Source of the DNA: Novosphingobium sp.
Lineage (GTDB): Bacteria > Pseudomonadota > Alphaproteobacteria > Sphingomonadales > Sphingomonadaceae
Assembly (NCBI RefSeq): GCF_024642085.1
Contig: NZ_JAHEBV010000001.1
Span: 116,699 to 180,698, forward strand
Reading direction: 5' to 3'
Length of the DNA stretch: 64,000 nucleotides
A program made the position numbers and the translations under genes. Below, piece by piece: positions 1 to 9,415 of this stretch (positions are counted from its first letter, which is position 1; each line of letters begins with the position of its first letter). The notes beneath the pieces are model-generated. The model was not told the DNA's origin. It searched no databases and worked only from the letters and a program-made list of their open reading frames with translations.

Positions 1-116
1 GCGATGATGTGATCGGTGCCGATCCGTTGACCGGCGGCGGAGTGCGCGATGCCGTACTGGCCAATGCTCCGGCTGCAGAGCACGGCTTTTTCGGCGTGCC
101 CAAGGTGATTGAATAG
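1..116 (+). CDS. gatC: Asp/Glu-tRNA amidotransferase subunit C, C-terminal part
   Basis: Only the last 37 codons are in the window, in the frame beginning at base 3 and ending with TAG at 114-116. The tail reads ...[20 protein letters not shown], the usual GatC ending in alphaproteobacteria. GatC is the small scaffold that holds GatA and GatB together in the amidotransferase that converts misacylated Glu-tRNA(Gln) or Asp-tRNA(Asn) in the cytoplasm. The stop codon shares one base with the GTG start of gatA, so translation is probably coupled. The 5' end lies outside the window. Confidence 0.93.
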   Translation, partial: DDVIGADPLTGGGVRDAVLANAPAAEHGFFGVPKVIE

Positions 117-1600
117 TGACCGACCTGACCGAACTGGGCGTTGCCGCGATCCGCGACGGGGTTGCCGCAGGTGATTTCACCGCGGTCGAAGTGGCCGAAG
201 GCTTCAATGCCAATGTAGCCGCCGCCGCCGCGCTAAACACCTTCATCGTCACCACGCCGGAAAAGGCGCTGGACGCAGCAAGAGCCACGGATGCGCGCCG
301 TGCCGCGGGGCAGCCGCTGGGCAAGATGGGCGGCGTGCCGATCGGCATGAAGGACCTGTTCGCCACCAGGGGCGTACAGACCACCGCGGCCAGCCACATC
401 CTTGAAGGGTTCACGCCCGAATACGAAAGCACGGTTTCCCAAAAGCTGTGGAACGCCGGGGCGGGGATGCTGGGCAAGTTGAACCTTGATCAGTTCGCCA
501 TGGGTTCGTCCAACGAGACAAGTTATTTCGGCAACGTGATTTCACCGTGGCGGCGCAACGATGGCGGCAATGCACCGCTGGCCCCCGGCGGCTCGTCGGG
601 CGGCAGCTCGGCTGCGGTGGCAGCGCGCCTGGCCCCGGCGGCGACCGGGACCGATACCGGCGGATCGATCCGCCAGCCCGCTGCTTTTACCGGCATTTCA
701 GGGATCAAGCCCACCTATGGCCGGTGTTCGCGCTGGGGCATTGTTGCCTTTGCCTCCAGCCTCGATCAGGCCGGGCCAATGGCGCGCGACGTGCGCGACT
801 GTGCGATCATGCTGGAAGCGATGGCCGGGTTCGATCCCAAGGACGCGACCAGCCTGGATATGCCGGTGCCTGACTGGGAAGCGGCGCTTTCGGGCGATCT
901 GCGCGGCAAGAAGGTCGGCATTCCGCGCGAATACCGCATGGACGGAACCGATGCCGATGTGCTGGCCAGCTGGGATGCCGGCATCGCCTGGCTAAAGGAC
1001 GCCGGGGCCGAAGTTGTCGACGTGTCGCTGCCGCACACCAAATACGCGCTGCCCGCCTATTACATCATTGCGCCTGCCGAAGCGTCCAGCAACCTTGCCC
1101 GCTATGACGGGGTGCGTTACGGCCTGCGTGACCTGCCCGACGGCGCGGGCCTGCAGGATATGTACGCCGCGACCCGTGCCGCCGGCTTCGGGGCCGAGGT
1201 CAAGCGCCGGATCATGATCGGCACCTATGTGCTTAGCGCGGGCTTCTATGATGCCTATTACACGCAGGCGCAGAAGGTCCGCACCCTGATCGCGCAGGAT
1301 TTCGCCAATGCCTTCACCTTGTGCGATGTAATCCTGGCCCCCACCGCGCCGACCGCCGCGTTCGGGCTGGGCGACATGGTGTCTGACCCGCTGGCAATGT
1401 ACCTAAACGACGTGTTCGCGGTGCCGGCCAGTCTGGCGGGCTTGCCGGCGATGTCGGTTCCGGCCGGGCTGAACAAGCAGGGTCTGCCGCTGGGCCTGCA
1501 GATTATCGGCAAAGCCTTTGACGAACAGGGCGTGCTCAACGCAGGTCTCGCAATCGAAGCGCGCGCGCAGTTTTCGGCCAAGCCGGACAAGTGGTGGTAA
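116..1600 (+). CDS. gatA: Asp-tRNA(Asn)/Glu-tRNA(Gln) amidotransferase subunit A
   Basis: The 494-residue protein is a full-length amidase-signature enzyme. It releases ammonia from glutamine and channels it to GatB for transamidation of Glu-tRNA(Gln) or Asp-tRNA(Asn). The Ser-cisSer-Lys triad is visible: Lys79 in [10 protein letters not shown], Ser160 in [13 protein letters not shown] and Ser184 in [10 protein letters not shown], with the 24-residue serine spacing known from the family. It starts with GTG at 116, overlapping the gatC stop by one base, and gatB begins one base after its stop. The three genes form a gatCAB operon. Its presence suggests that the organism lacks GlnRS, AsnRS or both, which cannot be checked here. 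Confidence 0.97.
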   Translation: MTDLTELGVAAIRDGVAAGDFTAVEVAEGFNANVAAAAALNTFIVTTPEKALDAARATDARRAAGQPLGKMGGVPIGMKDLFATRGVQTTAASHILEGFTPEYESTVSQKLWNAGAGMLGKLNLDQFAMGSSNETSYFGNVISPWRRNDGGNAPLAPGGSSGGSSAAVAARLAPAATGTDTGGSIRQPAAFTGISGIKPTYGRCSRWGIVAFASSLDQAGPMARDVRDCAIMLEAMAGFDPKDATSLDMPVPDWEAALSGDLRGKKVGIPREYRMDGTDADVLASWDAGIAWLKDAGAEVVDVSLPHTKYALPAYYIIAPAEASSNLARYDGVRYGLRDLPDGAGLQDMYAATRAAGFGAEVKRRIMIGTYVLSAGFYDAYYTQAQKVRTLIAQDFANAFTLCDVILAPTAPTAAFGLGDMVSDPLAMYLNDVFAVPASLAGLPAMSVPAGLNKQGLPLGLQIIGKAFDEQGVLNAGLAIEARAQFSAKPDKWW

Positions 1601-1601
1601 A

Positions 1602-3098
1602 ATGAGCAACTATCGCATTGAGGGCACTACCGGCGAGTGGGAGGTCGTGATCGGCCTTGAAGTCCACGCGCAGGTCACTTCGCAGTCCAAGCTGTTTTCC
1701 GGAGCGGCGACGGCGTTCGGGGCAGAGCCGAACAGCCAGGTCTCGCTTGTCGACGCCGCGATGCCGGGGATGCTGCCGGTGCCCAACCGCGAATGCATCC
1801 GCCAGGCGGTGCGTACCGGAATGGCTGTGGGGGCGAAGATCAACAAGTGGTCGCGGTTTGACCGCAAGAACTACTTCTACGCCGATTTGCCGCAGGGCTA
1901 CCAGATCAGCCAGCTGTATCACCCGCTGGTGGGCGAAGGGTCGCTAGAAGTCATTCTGGACGAGAAGGATCCCGAAGGCAGCACCAAGACCATCGGAATC
2001 GAACGCATCCATGTCGAACAGGACGCCGGCAAGCTGATGCACGATCAGCATCCGACGATGTCCTATGTCGATCTCAACCGTTCGGGCGTGGCCCTGATGG
2101 AAATCGTCAGCCGCCCCGATATGCGTTCGCCGGCAGAGGCGGGGGCCTATCTGTCAAAGCTGCGTTCGATCCTGCGCTATGTCGGGTCGTGCGACGGCAA
2201 CATGGACCAGGGATCGATGCGCGCCGACGTCAACGTCAGCGTGCGCAAGCCGGGTGAGCCGTTCGGCACCCGCACCGAAACCAAGAACGTCAATTCGGTC
2301 CGCTTCGTCATGGCTGTGGTGGAAAGCGAGGCGCGCCGCCAGGTCGATCTGATCGAGGACGGCGGCACCGTGGTGCAGGAAACCCGGCTCTATGATCCGG
2401 ACAAGAACACCACCCGGTCGATGCGCAGCAAGGAAGACGCGCACGATTACCGCTATTTCCCCGATCCCGACCTGCTGCCGCTGGAACTCGACGATGCATT
2501 TCTGGAAGACTGCAAAGCCAGTCTGCCCGAACTGCCCGATGCCAAGCGCCACCGCTATGAAACCGCGCTGGGATTATCAGCCTACAACGCCGGGGTGCTG
2601 ACCGCCGATGTCGAAACCGCGCGCTGGTTCGAAGCATTGGTCGCTGCCGCGGCAGCCAAGGCCGGCAAGGGAGAGGCAGAGCTGGCCAAGCAAGCCTCCA
2701 ACTGGCTGATTTCCGAACTGTTTGGCGCGCTCAACAAGCTGGGCAAGGGGCTGGCGGACAGCCCGGTGACGCCGCAGGGCGGAGCCGAACTGCTGGCGCT
2801 GATCGCCGATGGGACAATCTCGGGATCAATCGCCAAGCAAGTGCTCGAAAAGATGCTGGAAACCGGCGACGGCGCGGGCGCAATCGTTGAGCGCGAGGGC
2901 CTGAAGCAGACCACCGATACGGGCGCGATCGAAGCGGCGGTTGACGCCGTGCTGGCCGCCAATGCCGACAAGGTTGCCCAATACAAGGACGGCAAGGATG
3001 CGCTGTTTGGTTTCTTCGTCGGCCAGACGATGAAGGCAATGCAGGGCAAGGGCAATCCAGGGCTGGTCAACCAGGTGCTGAAAGCAAAGCTGAGCTAG
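1602..3098 (+). CDS. gatB: Asp-tRNA(Asn)/Glu-tRNA(Gln) amidotransferase subunit B
   Basis: The 498-residue GatB binds the misacylated tRNA, activates the side-chain carboxylate with ATP and transfers ammonia to it. The ATG at 1602 was chosen over an in-frame start at 1518 because it gives the standard N-terminus MSNYRIEG...[13 protein letters not shown] and begins one base after the gatA stop. The catalytic cradle occupies about residues 10-300. The alpha-helical and YqeY-like tRNA-binding tail covers about 340-498 and ends in [13 protein letters not shown]. No frameshift or missing block was seen. It is translated in tandem with gatA. Confidence 0.97.
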   Translation: MSNYRIEGTTGEWEVVIGLEVHAQVTSQSKLFSGAATAFGAEPNSQVSLVDAAMPGMLPVPNRECIRQAVRTGMAVGAKINKWSRFDRKNYFYADLPQGYQISQLYHPLVGEGSLEVILDEKDPEGSTKTIGIERIHVEQDAGKLMHDQHPTMSYVDLNRSGVALMEIVSRPDMRSPAEAGAYLSKLRSILRYVGSCDGNMDQGSMRADVNVSVRKPGEPFGTRTETKNVNSVRFVMAVVESEARRQVDLIEDGGTVVQETRLYDPDKNTTRSMRSKEDAHDYRYFPDPDLLPLELDDAFLEDCKASLPELPDAKRHRYETALGLSAYNAGVLTADVETARWFEALVAAAAAKAGKGEAELAKQASNWLISELFGALNKLGKGLADSPVTPQGGAELLALIADGTISGSIAKQVLEKMLETGDGAGAIVEREGLKQTTDTGAIEAAVDAVLAANADKVAQYKDGKDALFGFFVGQTMKAMQGKGNPGLVNQVLKAKLS

Positions 3099-3213
3099 GG
3101 CGGGCTGTTGCAACTTACCTGCAACGAAAGTCATTGAACCTCAATTCAAAATCGCCGAAGCAGTGCGCCAGAGCGCATCCATTCCAGAGCGCTCTTTTTC
3201 CTTTGGGGGGCGC

Positions 3214-4095
3214 ATGAAGAGGATTTTGATTTCGGCGGCATTGGCCGCAGCCTTGTCGGCAACCGCGGTACATGCGGAAACCTTGAGCAATTCGAGTGTA
3301 GTCGAATTGCTCAAGGTCGGTCTTGGCGACGAAGCGGTGATCGCAAAGATCAAAGGCAGCGATGCCAGTTATGACACATCGACCGGCGCGCTGATCGCGC
3401 TGAAGGGGCAGGGCGTTTCAAGCGCGGTAATCGCCGCGATGATCGAAGCTGCCAACCGCAAAGCCGTTGCAGCAAGCGAAGCACTCTCTGTCGATTCGCC
3501 TGACCCTGCCGTGCCGCACGCCTCGGGCGTCTACATGCTGGCCAACTGGCTGAGCCAGCCCAGGATGATCGGCATCGATGCGACGACGAGCAACCAGACC
3601 AAGACCGGCGGCTTTCTTGGCTACGCTCTGACCGGCGGCCTCGCGTCAATGAGCTTCAAGGCCGTTGTTCCGGGTAATTCGGCAAAAGCCGTGACCGGAT
3701 CGCCGCGCCCGACCTTTTATTTCTATTTTGATCAGGCCAATCGCGGCGGCAGTTCGGCGGTGTTCAACGCCGGCGCGGTTACATCGCCGCAGGAGTTCAG
3801 CCTGGTGAAGTTCACCGTCAAGGATGACCGCCGAGAAGCCAAGGTGGGCAAGTTCAATATCGGCGGGGCCAAGGCCGGGGTGATGGACAAGGATCGCATA
3901 CCCTTCAGCGCCACTCAGCTGCGTCCGGGGGTTTATGAAATCCGCCCGGATGCTGCGCTTTTGGCAGGCCAGTACGGGTTCATGGTGCAGGTCACCACAG
4001 GCGGCGGAGCCGGCATGTCGGGAATGGGCGCGATGAGCTCAAAGATATTCGATTTCGCGATCGCGCCTGCTGCGGGATCTTCGGCCGCAAAATAA
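3214..4095 (+). CDS. Secreted protein of unknown function with GLGDEAVIAKI motif
   Basis: This 293-residue protein has a clear Sec signal peptide (MKRILISAALAAALSATAVHA, cut near residue 21). The ATG at 3214 is preferred because an upstream in-frame start at 3163 would bury the signal peptide. Residues about 22-75 hold a helical motif (SVVELLKVGLGDEAVIAKIK, then ALIALKGQGVSSAVIAAMIE) that I have seen in many uncharacterised bacterial envelope proteins. The remainder is a predicted beta-rich domain with FYFYFDQAN and a glycine/methionine-rich stretch near the C-terminus. It probably resides in the periplasm or at the outer membrane. It stands alone between gatB and a convergent gene, with its own terminator. 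No function is proposed. Confidence 0.85.
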   Translation: MKRILISAALAAALSATAVHAETLSNSSVVELLKVGLGDEAVIAKIKGSDASYDTSTGALIALKGQGVSSAVIAAMIEAANRKAVAASEALSVDSPDPAVPHASGVYMLANWLSQPRMIGIDATTSNQTKTGGFLGYALTGGLASMSFKAVVPGNSAKAVTGSPRPTFYFYFDQANRGGSSAVFNAGAVTSPQEFSLVKFTVKDDRREAKVGKFNIGGAKAGVMDKDRIPFSATQLRPGVYEIRPDAALLAGQYGFMVQVTTGGGAGMSGMGAMSSKIFDFAIAPAAGSSAAK

Positions 4096-4120
4096 CGCCG
4101 CCATCCCGGCATAAGCAAAC

Positions 4121-4146
4121 GGGCGCCGGAAGTGATTCCGGCGCCC
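4121..4146. terminator. Bidirectional intrinsic terminator between convergent genes
   Basis: An 11-bp perfect inverted repeat (GGGCGCCGGAA / TTCCGGCGCCC) with a GTGA loop lies 25 bases past the stop at 4095 and about 60 bases past the end of the opposing M16 peptidase gene. The plus-strand tail is GATTTCT. It probably serves both convergent transcripts. Confidence 0.75.
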
Positions 4147-4207
4147 GATTTCTGGTGGCAAGGTGCCCCGGCCCTGATGACCGGCGCGGTAAGTCACATC
4201 CTTGGCG

Positions 4208-7102
4208 TCACTGGCCCTTCACGGCAGCTGTATCCGCGCTTGCAACCTCCACCGGCAAACCAAGGCCCTTGAGCTGCGGTTCCACCACCTTGGCATCGCC
4301 CACCACCACGAAAGTCAGTCCTTCGCGGCCCAGATAGGTCTTGGCCATGGCGTCGATAGCCGGGGCATCGATGGCGCGGTAACGGCTGGCCAGCGTACTG
4401 ATATAGTTGTCGGGACGGCCCAGCCGCTCGTTGTTCACCACAGCGCCCAGCACTTGCAGGTTGGTTTGGAAGCGGTTGGGAAGGCCGCGAATGTTGCCAT
4501 CGGTGACCCGCGCCAGTTCGACCTTGTCGACCGGTTTGGCTGCAGGAAAAGCGGCCATGTCTGCCAGCAGCAGTTTGATCGAATCGCCGGTGCGATCGGC
4601 CTGCACCGGGGCCGTGACAATCAGCGCGCGCGGACCCAGCGGGCTCGAAACGATCGAGCGCACGCCATAGGACCACCCCTTGTCCTCACGCAGATCCATG
4701 TTGAGCCGGCTGAGGAAGCCGTTGCCGAGCACTTCGTTGGCAAGATCCAGCGCCTCCTTGTTCTGGTCGCGCCCGGTCAGCGGCAGCACACGGCCGCCAA
4801 AGATGACGGACTGCGGCGAATTGGGCCGGTTGATCAGCACGATGCGCGGGCGCGGTGCGGGGGCAGGGCGGCTGATGTCCTTGACCGGCAAGGCGGCAGC
4901 TGGCGGTGCCCAATCACCGAAAGTGGCGTTCAGCATCGGCACGAGGGCGTCCATCGTGATATCGCCAACTACGGTGATCTTCAGCGTTTCAGGCCGGATC
5001 CAGCGGTCGTGCGCGGCGCTGAGCGCTTGCGGCGTCATCGCTGCAACATCGCTTTTGAAGCCCAGGCCATCGCCCGGCAGGCCATAGGGATGGTCCGCAC
5101 CGAACAGGATTGGGGCCAATGCGCGCCCGGCCAGGCCGCTGGGGTTGGCTTCAACCTGCGCAATCTGGCTAAGCCGCTGATCGCGCACCCGCGCTACGTC
5201 TTCGGCGCGGAAAGCGGGGCGCCGCACTACATCGGCCAGCAGCGCCAGTGACGGCGCCAGGTTCGCCGACAGCGCCGTAAGCGTGACGGCGCTGCTATCT
5301 ACGCCCGGACCGGCGCCTATCGTGGCACCCAGCCGCTCCTGTGCTTCGGCGATCTGGGTCGCATCGCGGGTCTGGGTGCCTTCATCAAGCAGGCTGAGCA
5401 TCAATGACTGGGTTCCCGGCCTGTCCAGCGCGTCTGCCGATGTCCCGGCATCGAAGTTCAGGCTGAGGACCAGTTTGGGCACGCTGGTGCGGCGCACCAG
5501 GGTGACGGGCACGCCATTGGCCAGTTTGCTGCGTTCAATCGCCGGAAAGGCCAGATCGCCGACCGGGGCTACCGGTGGAGCCACCCGCTTGGGGCCGGTT
5601 ACCAGTTTGGGCGCGGGTTTCCTGGCGTCAGGCCTGGGCGCCGGGCTGGTCGCCTCATCACCCCATCCGCCCATCGTCTCACCGCTTTCGGTGCGGGTTC
5701 CGGGGACTGTGTTGATCGCTGCCACCGGGCGGCTAAGCCAGCGGTTCAGCGCGTCCTTGACCTCGGCCGGGGTAAGCGCGGCAATGCGTTCCAGACTTTG
5801 CTTGTACTTGGCCGGATCGCCTGAATAGAGCTGCCCTTCGCTGAGCGTCATGCCTTTGCCGCCAAAATCGCCGACCTGTTCAAGGCTCCCGATTTCCTGG
5901 CTGACCAGGCGCGTGGCGGACCGGCGCACTTCGTCTTCGGTCGGCCCCTCGGCAAGGTACTGTGCGATCACTGCATCGAGCGCGCGTTCGGCATCGGCGC
6001 GGGCCACACCGTCTTTCACTGTCATCGCCACTTGCAGCATGGCAATCTGTTCATGCTGCTGAGCGCTGGCGGTAACGTCCACCGCCTGCTTGCTGCCGCG
6101 CACCAGCGCGTTGTCGAGCCGTGAACTGGCCAGTCCGCCCAGCACGTCCATTCCGATCTTCAGCGCTTCGGCGTCGGCCGAGTTCACTCCGGGGCCGCTC
6201 CACGAACGGGTCAGCCGCAGGTTGGGTACCTGATCGGCAATGTCGCGGGTGATCGGCGCGGACAGCGTCACCGGTTCGGCGACCACGACCGGCACCTTGG
6301 GCCCGGGTTTGATGCTGCCGAACCATTTTTCGACCAGCGGGCGGGCGGTTTCCGCATCGATATCGCCGGTCAGCGCCAGCACGGCATTATTGGGGCCATA
6401 GTTGTCGGTAAACCATTTGCGAACGTCGCTGATCGATGCCGCGCTCAGGTCAGCCATCGATCCGATTGTCGCGTGGCGATAGGGGTGCCCTATCGGGAAC
6501 AGCGCATCGCCGACGCCATAGTCTTCCAGACCATAGGGCTGGTTATCGTTCTGGCGTTTTTCGTTCTGGACGACGCCGCGCTGCTTATCGAGCTTGTCCT
6601 GGCTGACCGCGCCCAGCAAATGGCCCATGCGGTCGCTTTCCATGAACAGCGCCAGATCCAGCGCTCCCTTGGGCACGGTTTCGACATAATTGGTGCGGTC
6701 ATACCAGGTCGATCCGTTGGTCCCGGTTGATCCTGCGCCTTCAAGGGGGATGTCGAAATTGGGGACGTTTTCCGATCCGCCGAACATCAGATGTTCGAAC
6801 AGGTGGGCAAATCCGGTCCGGCCTTTGGGTTCGCTTTTGGATCCGACCCGGTAATAGGTGGTGACGCCAACAATCGGCGCTTTGCGGTCGGTATGGACAA
6901 TCACCGTCAGGCCGTTGGCAAGTCTGAAAGTTTCGAACGGAATGTCGACCGCGCTGACCAGCTGGCTTAGCGGCGCCGGCGCCGTTTCCGCCGCAGCGGT
7001 TACCGCAGTGGGCGGCGGTGCGCTGGCAAGCGGCGCGGTGGTCTGCGCAGCGCAGGCGCTAAGGGCAAGGGCGACGAGCGATACGGCAGCAAGTTTGCGC
7101 AT
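4208..7102 (-). CDS. Two-domain M16 zinc metallopeptidase, lipoprotein
   Basis: The 964-residue insulinase/pitrilysin-family protein carries two M16 repeats. The start at 7102 is preferred over 7165 because it gives a lipoprotein signal (MRKLAAVSLVALALSAC, cysteine 17) and is preceded by AAGGA. The N-terminal half has the inverted zinc motif HLFEH (His100, Glu103, His104). The C-terminal half, from about residue 520, has the fold-type sequence but lacks HxxEH (SLMLSLLDEGT lies in the equivalent place), so only one active site is expected. That arrangement is normal for fused M16 enzymes, which cleave peptides inside a closed chamber. It should be tethered in the envelope and is the last gene of a minus-strand run of exported proteins. 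Confidence 0.93.
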   Translation of the reverse strand: MRKLAAVSLVALALSACAAQTTAPLASAPPPTAVTAAAETAPAPLSQLVSAVDIPFETFRLANGLTVIVHTDRKAPIVGVTTYYRVGSKSEPKGRTGFAHLFEHLMFGGSENVPNFDIPLEGAGSTGTNGSTWYDRTNYVETVPKGALDLALFMESDRMGHLLGAVSQDKLDKQRGVVQNEKRQNDNQPYGLEDYGVGDALFPIGHPYRHATIGSMADLSAASISDVRKWFTDNYGPNNAVLALTGDIDAETARPLVEKWFGSIKPGPKVPVVVAEPVTLSAPITRDIADQVPNLRLTRSWSGPGVNSADAEALKIGMDVLGGLASSRLDNALVRGSKQAVDVTASAQQHEQIAMLQVAMTVKDGVARADAERALDAVIAQYLAEGPTEDEVRRSATRLVSQEIGSLEQVGDFGGKGMTLSEGQLYSGDPAKYKQSLERIAALTPAEVKDALNRWLSRPVAAINTVPGTRTESGETMGGWGDEATSPAPRPDARKPAPKLVTGPKRVAPPVAPVGDLAFPAIERSKLANGVPVTLVRRTSVPKLVLSLNFDAGTSADALDRPGTQSLMLSLLDEGTQTRDATQIAEAQERLGATIGAGPGVDSSAVTLTALSANLAPSLALLADVVRRPAFRAEDVARVRDQRLSQIAQVEANPSGLAGRALAPILFGADHPYGLPGDGLGFKSDVAAMTPQALSAAHDRWIRPETLKITVVGDITMDALVPMLNATFGDWAPPAAALPVKDISRPAPAPRPRIVLINRPNSPQSVIFGGRVLPLTGRDQNKEALDLANEVLGNGFLSRLNMDLREDKGWSYGVRSIVSSPLGPRALIVTAPVQADRTGDSIKLLLADMAAFPAAKPVDKVELARVTDGNIRGLPNRFQTNLQVLGAVVNNERLGRPDNYISTLASRYRAIDAPAIDAMAKTYLGREGLTFVVVGDAKVVEPQLKGLGLPVEVASADTAAVKGQ

Positions 7103-7161
7103 GGGATTCCTTGGCGATTGAAGCAGTTGACCGGTATCGTGCGACAAGATGGCGGTGCGCG

Positions 7162-9366
7162 TCAATTGCCCACCACAATTCGACTAACGGCATGAGCAGC
7201 AGCATCGGCGCGGTTGAAATGAACCGGTTTGAAGCGGTGCGCCACGAACAGCGCAGCCTGATCGGCATAATGCGGACTGGCCGGGCGGGTAGCGGCCTGG
7301 CCGAAGGGCTGGATCGATTCCGACCGCACCTGGCCGTCCCTGCCCCATTCCATCACCATCACAAAGCTGTCCCCGTGGTTGACCGCCAGGCGCCCGTCCT
7401 TGCCCACGTCCCATGTGGTCGACGCGCGCAAGGTATCGCCGCCGCCGTCATTTGGCAGGTTGACCCCGCCCTGGCGAATGCGCACGACATCACCAAGTGG
7501 CGGATCGATCCGTCCGAAATATCTGATCAGATGATCGACCGCCTTGACCAGTTCGGTCTTTGGGTCGGGCGCGGCGCGCAGGCCGTAGCTGTTCTTCATC
7601 GCCTGTTCGAGGACCATGACTGCCAGGGCATCGGCGCGGCCTTTGCCATCGGCGGTCATGTCCCACTGCGACAGCAGCGTCTGCGCCTTGGCCAGTTGGG
7701 GATTGTCCCCAAGCTTCAGCCCGGCGATGCCATCCAGCATCGCGGCGACATAGCCGGCGCGTTCATAGCCGGTATCGAACTTGATCCGCAGCAGCCTGTC
7801 GCGGGTGATCGGTCCTGCTTCGGACAGCAATTTGACTGCGCGCCGGGCACGGTTGGTCATGTCGGTTTCGACGCCCCAGATTGCCGGAACGCTTGCCGGG
7901 TCAATCTCGCTGCCGGGTCCGGCGGCAAGCAGCGGAGTGTTGTTCGAATTGAACAGAAAGCCTGAAGCTGGGTTGATGCGGTGGGGCAAGGCTTCCCACG
8001 GTACATAGCTGTTCCAGACGTCGGCTCGCATTGTCAATGGCACCGGACTGCGCCAGTCCGGCCCGGCCCGGCGCTGAGGGATCAGCGCGTTGTACCAGTA
8101 GGCGATCGTCCCGGCCTTGTCGGCGTAGATGAAATTGGTCGCAGGAACACCTTGCAGCGCCATGGCCTTTCGCCATTCGGCAAAGGATTTTGCCTGGGTG
8201 ATGCGATAATACTGCTCGACGCTGCCGATACTGTCGATCCCGGCATAACGCACCGCAAAGGTGCCTCGGGCTGTTTTCATCACCGGGCCTATGCCGGACG
8301 CGCGCCATACGGTCCGCGGGATCGGCAGGACCAGCGGGCCAAACCGAACCGGTAGCCACACCCGCTGGCTTTCAAGCCTGTGCCACTGTCCGTCCATCCT
8401 GAACCGCGTTCCGCCTGGATCCAGTTCCAGCGCATAGACGTCGATCAGGTCAGCCCGGTTGACCGTGTTGGTCCAGCCCAGGTTGTCGTTATGGCCCATG
8501 AACGGATAGGGCGATCCGGGAAAGGTCGCCCCGGCAAAGTGCCAGCCGCTGTCGCTGTCAATCACCAGTTCATACCACGCCACCCCGCCGCGATAGGGTT
8601 GGTGGCTGTTGGAAATCAGCCGTGTGACCCCGTCTCCGGCGCGCGATGAAGTGACGGCAAAGGCGTTGGAGCCGCTGTTTTCCGCAGTTTCTCCCATCGG
8701 CAGCGGCATGGGGGCCGAAGGCACCAGCTGATCCCCGCCGCCTCGCGCAAGGTTGGGCAGGGGCTTGCCGTTGAGCGGCGGACCATGTTCGGGCAGGAGC
8801 GGTTCTTCTTTGGCCAACGGTCCCAGCACCCGGTCCAGCCCGAAGAAGAACGGTTGGCGAAGCGCAAAGCCGGCAGCAATGTCCTGTCCGTTGACCGGGA
8901 ACAGCCGGCTCAGCTTGATCTCGTTCGCATGCTGTGCGGCATAGCGGTTAAGGCCGCTGGCATAGCCGTCCAGCATCGCGCGAACGTCGGCCGGAAGCTG
9001 TGCATAATGGCTTTGTGCGGTCCGGCGTGCGCCAAGGAAATGATAGGCGAAATCCACTGCCGCGCCGCTTTGCCCGGCAATCGCCCCATAACGCCCGCGA
9101 GTCATCGCGACGACATCCTGCAATGTCGCAAAGTCATCCTGGGCGTGGGCATAAGCTACGCCGAAGGCGACATCGGGATCTGTCGCTCCGTGGATATGGG
9201 GCACGCCGTATTCGTCGCGGGTAATGTCCGCGCGGTAGGTCTGCGCAGGCGGCGGAGCGCCGGGCCGCTCGGCAAAAAATGGCTCCCAGCTGGCAAGCGC
9301 AACGAACGCAATCATGAACAGTGCGAGCAGCGTCCAGCCGCCCCGTGCAATCCACTTCCTTGTCAT
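7162..9366 (-). CDS. Penicillin acylase family protein (N-acyl amide hydrolase)
   Basis: The 734-residue Ntn-hydrolase precursor has an N-terminal membrane or signal segment (about residues 8-28). The family start GVPHIHGATDPDVAFGVAYAHAQDD lies at about 54-78. The self-cleavage site is GSNAFAV, with Ser233 predicted to become the N-terminal nucleophile of the beta chain. ISNSHQPY and FPGSPYPFMGHN follow as in the family. Members hydrolyse beta-lactam side chains, acyl-homoserine lactones or other amides; the sequence alone does not fix the substrate. It is probably periplasmic. It lies 60 bases upstream of the M16 peptidase start and 49 bases downstream of a DUF4139 gene, so an operon is plausible. 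Confidence 0.92.
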   Translation of the reverse strand: MTRKWIARGGWTLLALFMIAFVALASWEPFFAERPGAPPPAQTYRADITRDEYGVPHIHGATDPDVAFGVAYAHAQDDFATLQDVVAMTRGRYGAIAGQSGAAVDFAYHFLGARRTAQSHYAQLPADVRAMLDGYASGLNRYAAQHANEIKLSRLFPVNGQDIAAGFALRQPFFFGLDRVLGPLAKEEPLLPEHGPPLNGKPLPNLARGGGDQLVPSAPMPLPMGETAENSGSNAFAVTSSRAGDGVTRLISNSHQPYRGGVAWYELVIDSDSGWHFAGATFPGSPYPFMGHNDNLGWTNTVNRADLIDVYALELDPGGTRFRMDGQWHRLESQRVWLPVRFGPLVLPIPRTVWRASGIGPVMKTARGTFAVRYAGIDSIGSVEQYYRITQAKSFAEWRKAMALQGVPATNFIYADKAGTIAYWYNALIPQRRAGPDWRSPVPLTMRADVWNSYVPWEALPHRINPASGFLFNSNNTPLLAAGPGSEIDPASVPAIWGVETDMTNRARRAVKLLSEAGPITRDRLLRIKFDTGYERAGYVAAMLDGIAGLKLGDNPQLAKAQTLLSQWDMTADGKGRADALAVMVLEQAMKNSYGLRAAPDPKTELVKAVDHLIRYFGRIDPPLGDVVRIRQGGVNLPNDGGGDTLRASTTWDVGKDGRLAVNHGDSFVMVMEWGRDGQVRSESIQPFGQAATRPASPHYADQAALFVAHRFKPVHFNRADAAAHAVSRIVVGN

Positions 9367-9415
9367 TCAAGCGCTCCCCGGTACGCCGCACTTTGTCGGC
9401 CGAATGTCCAACGCC

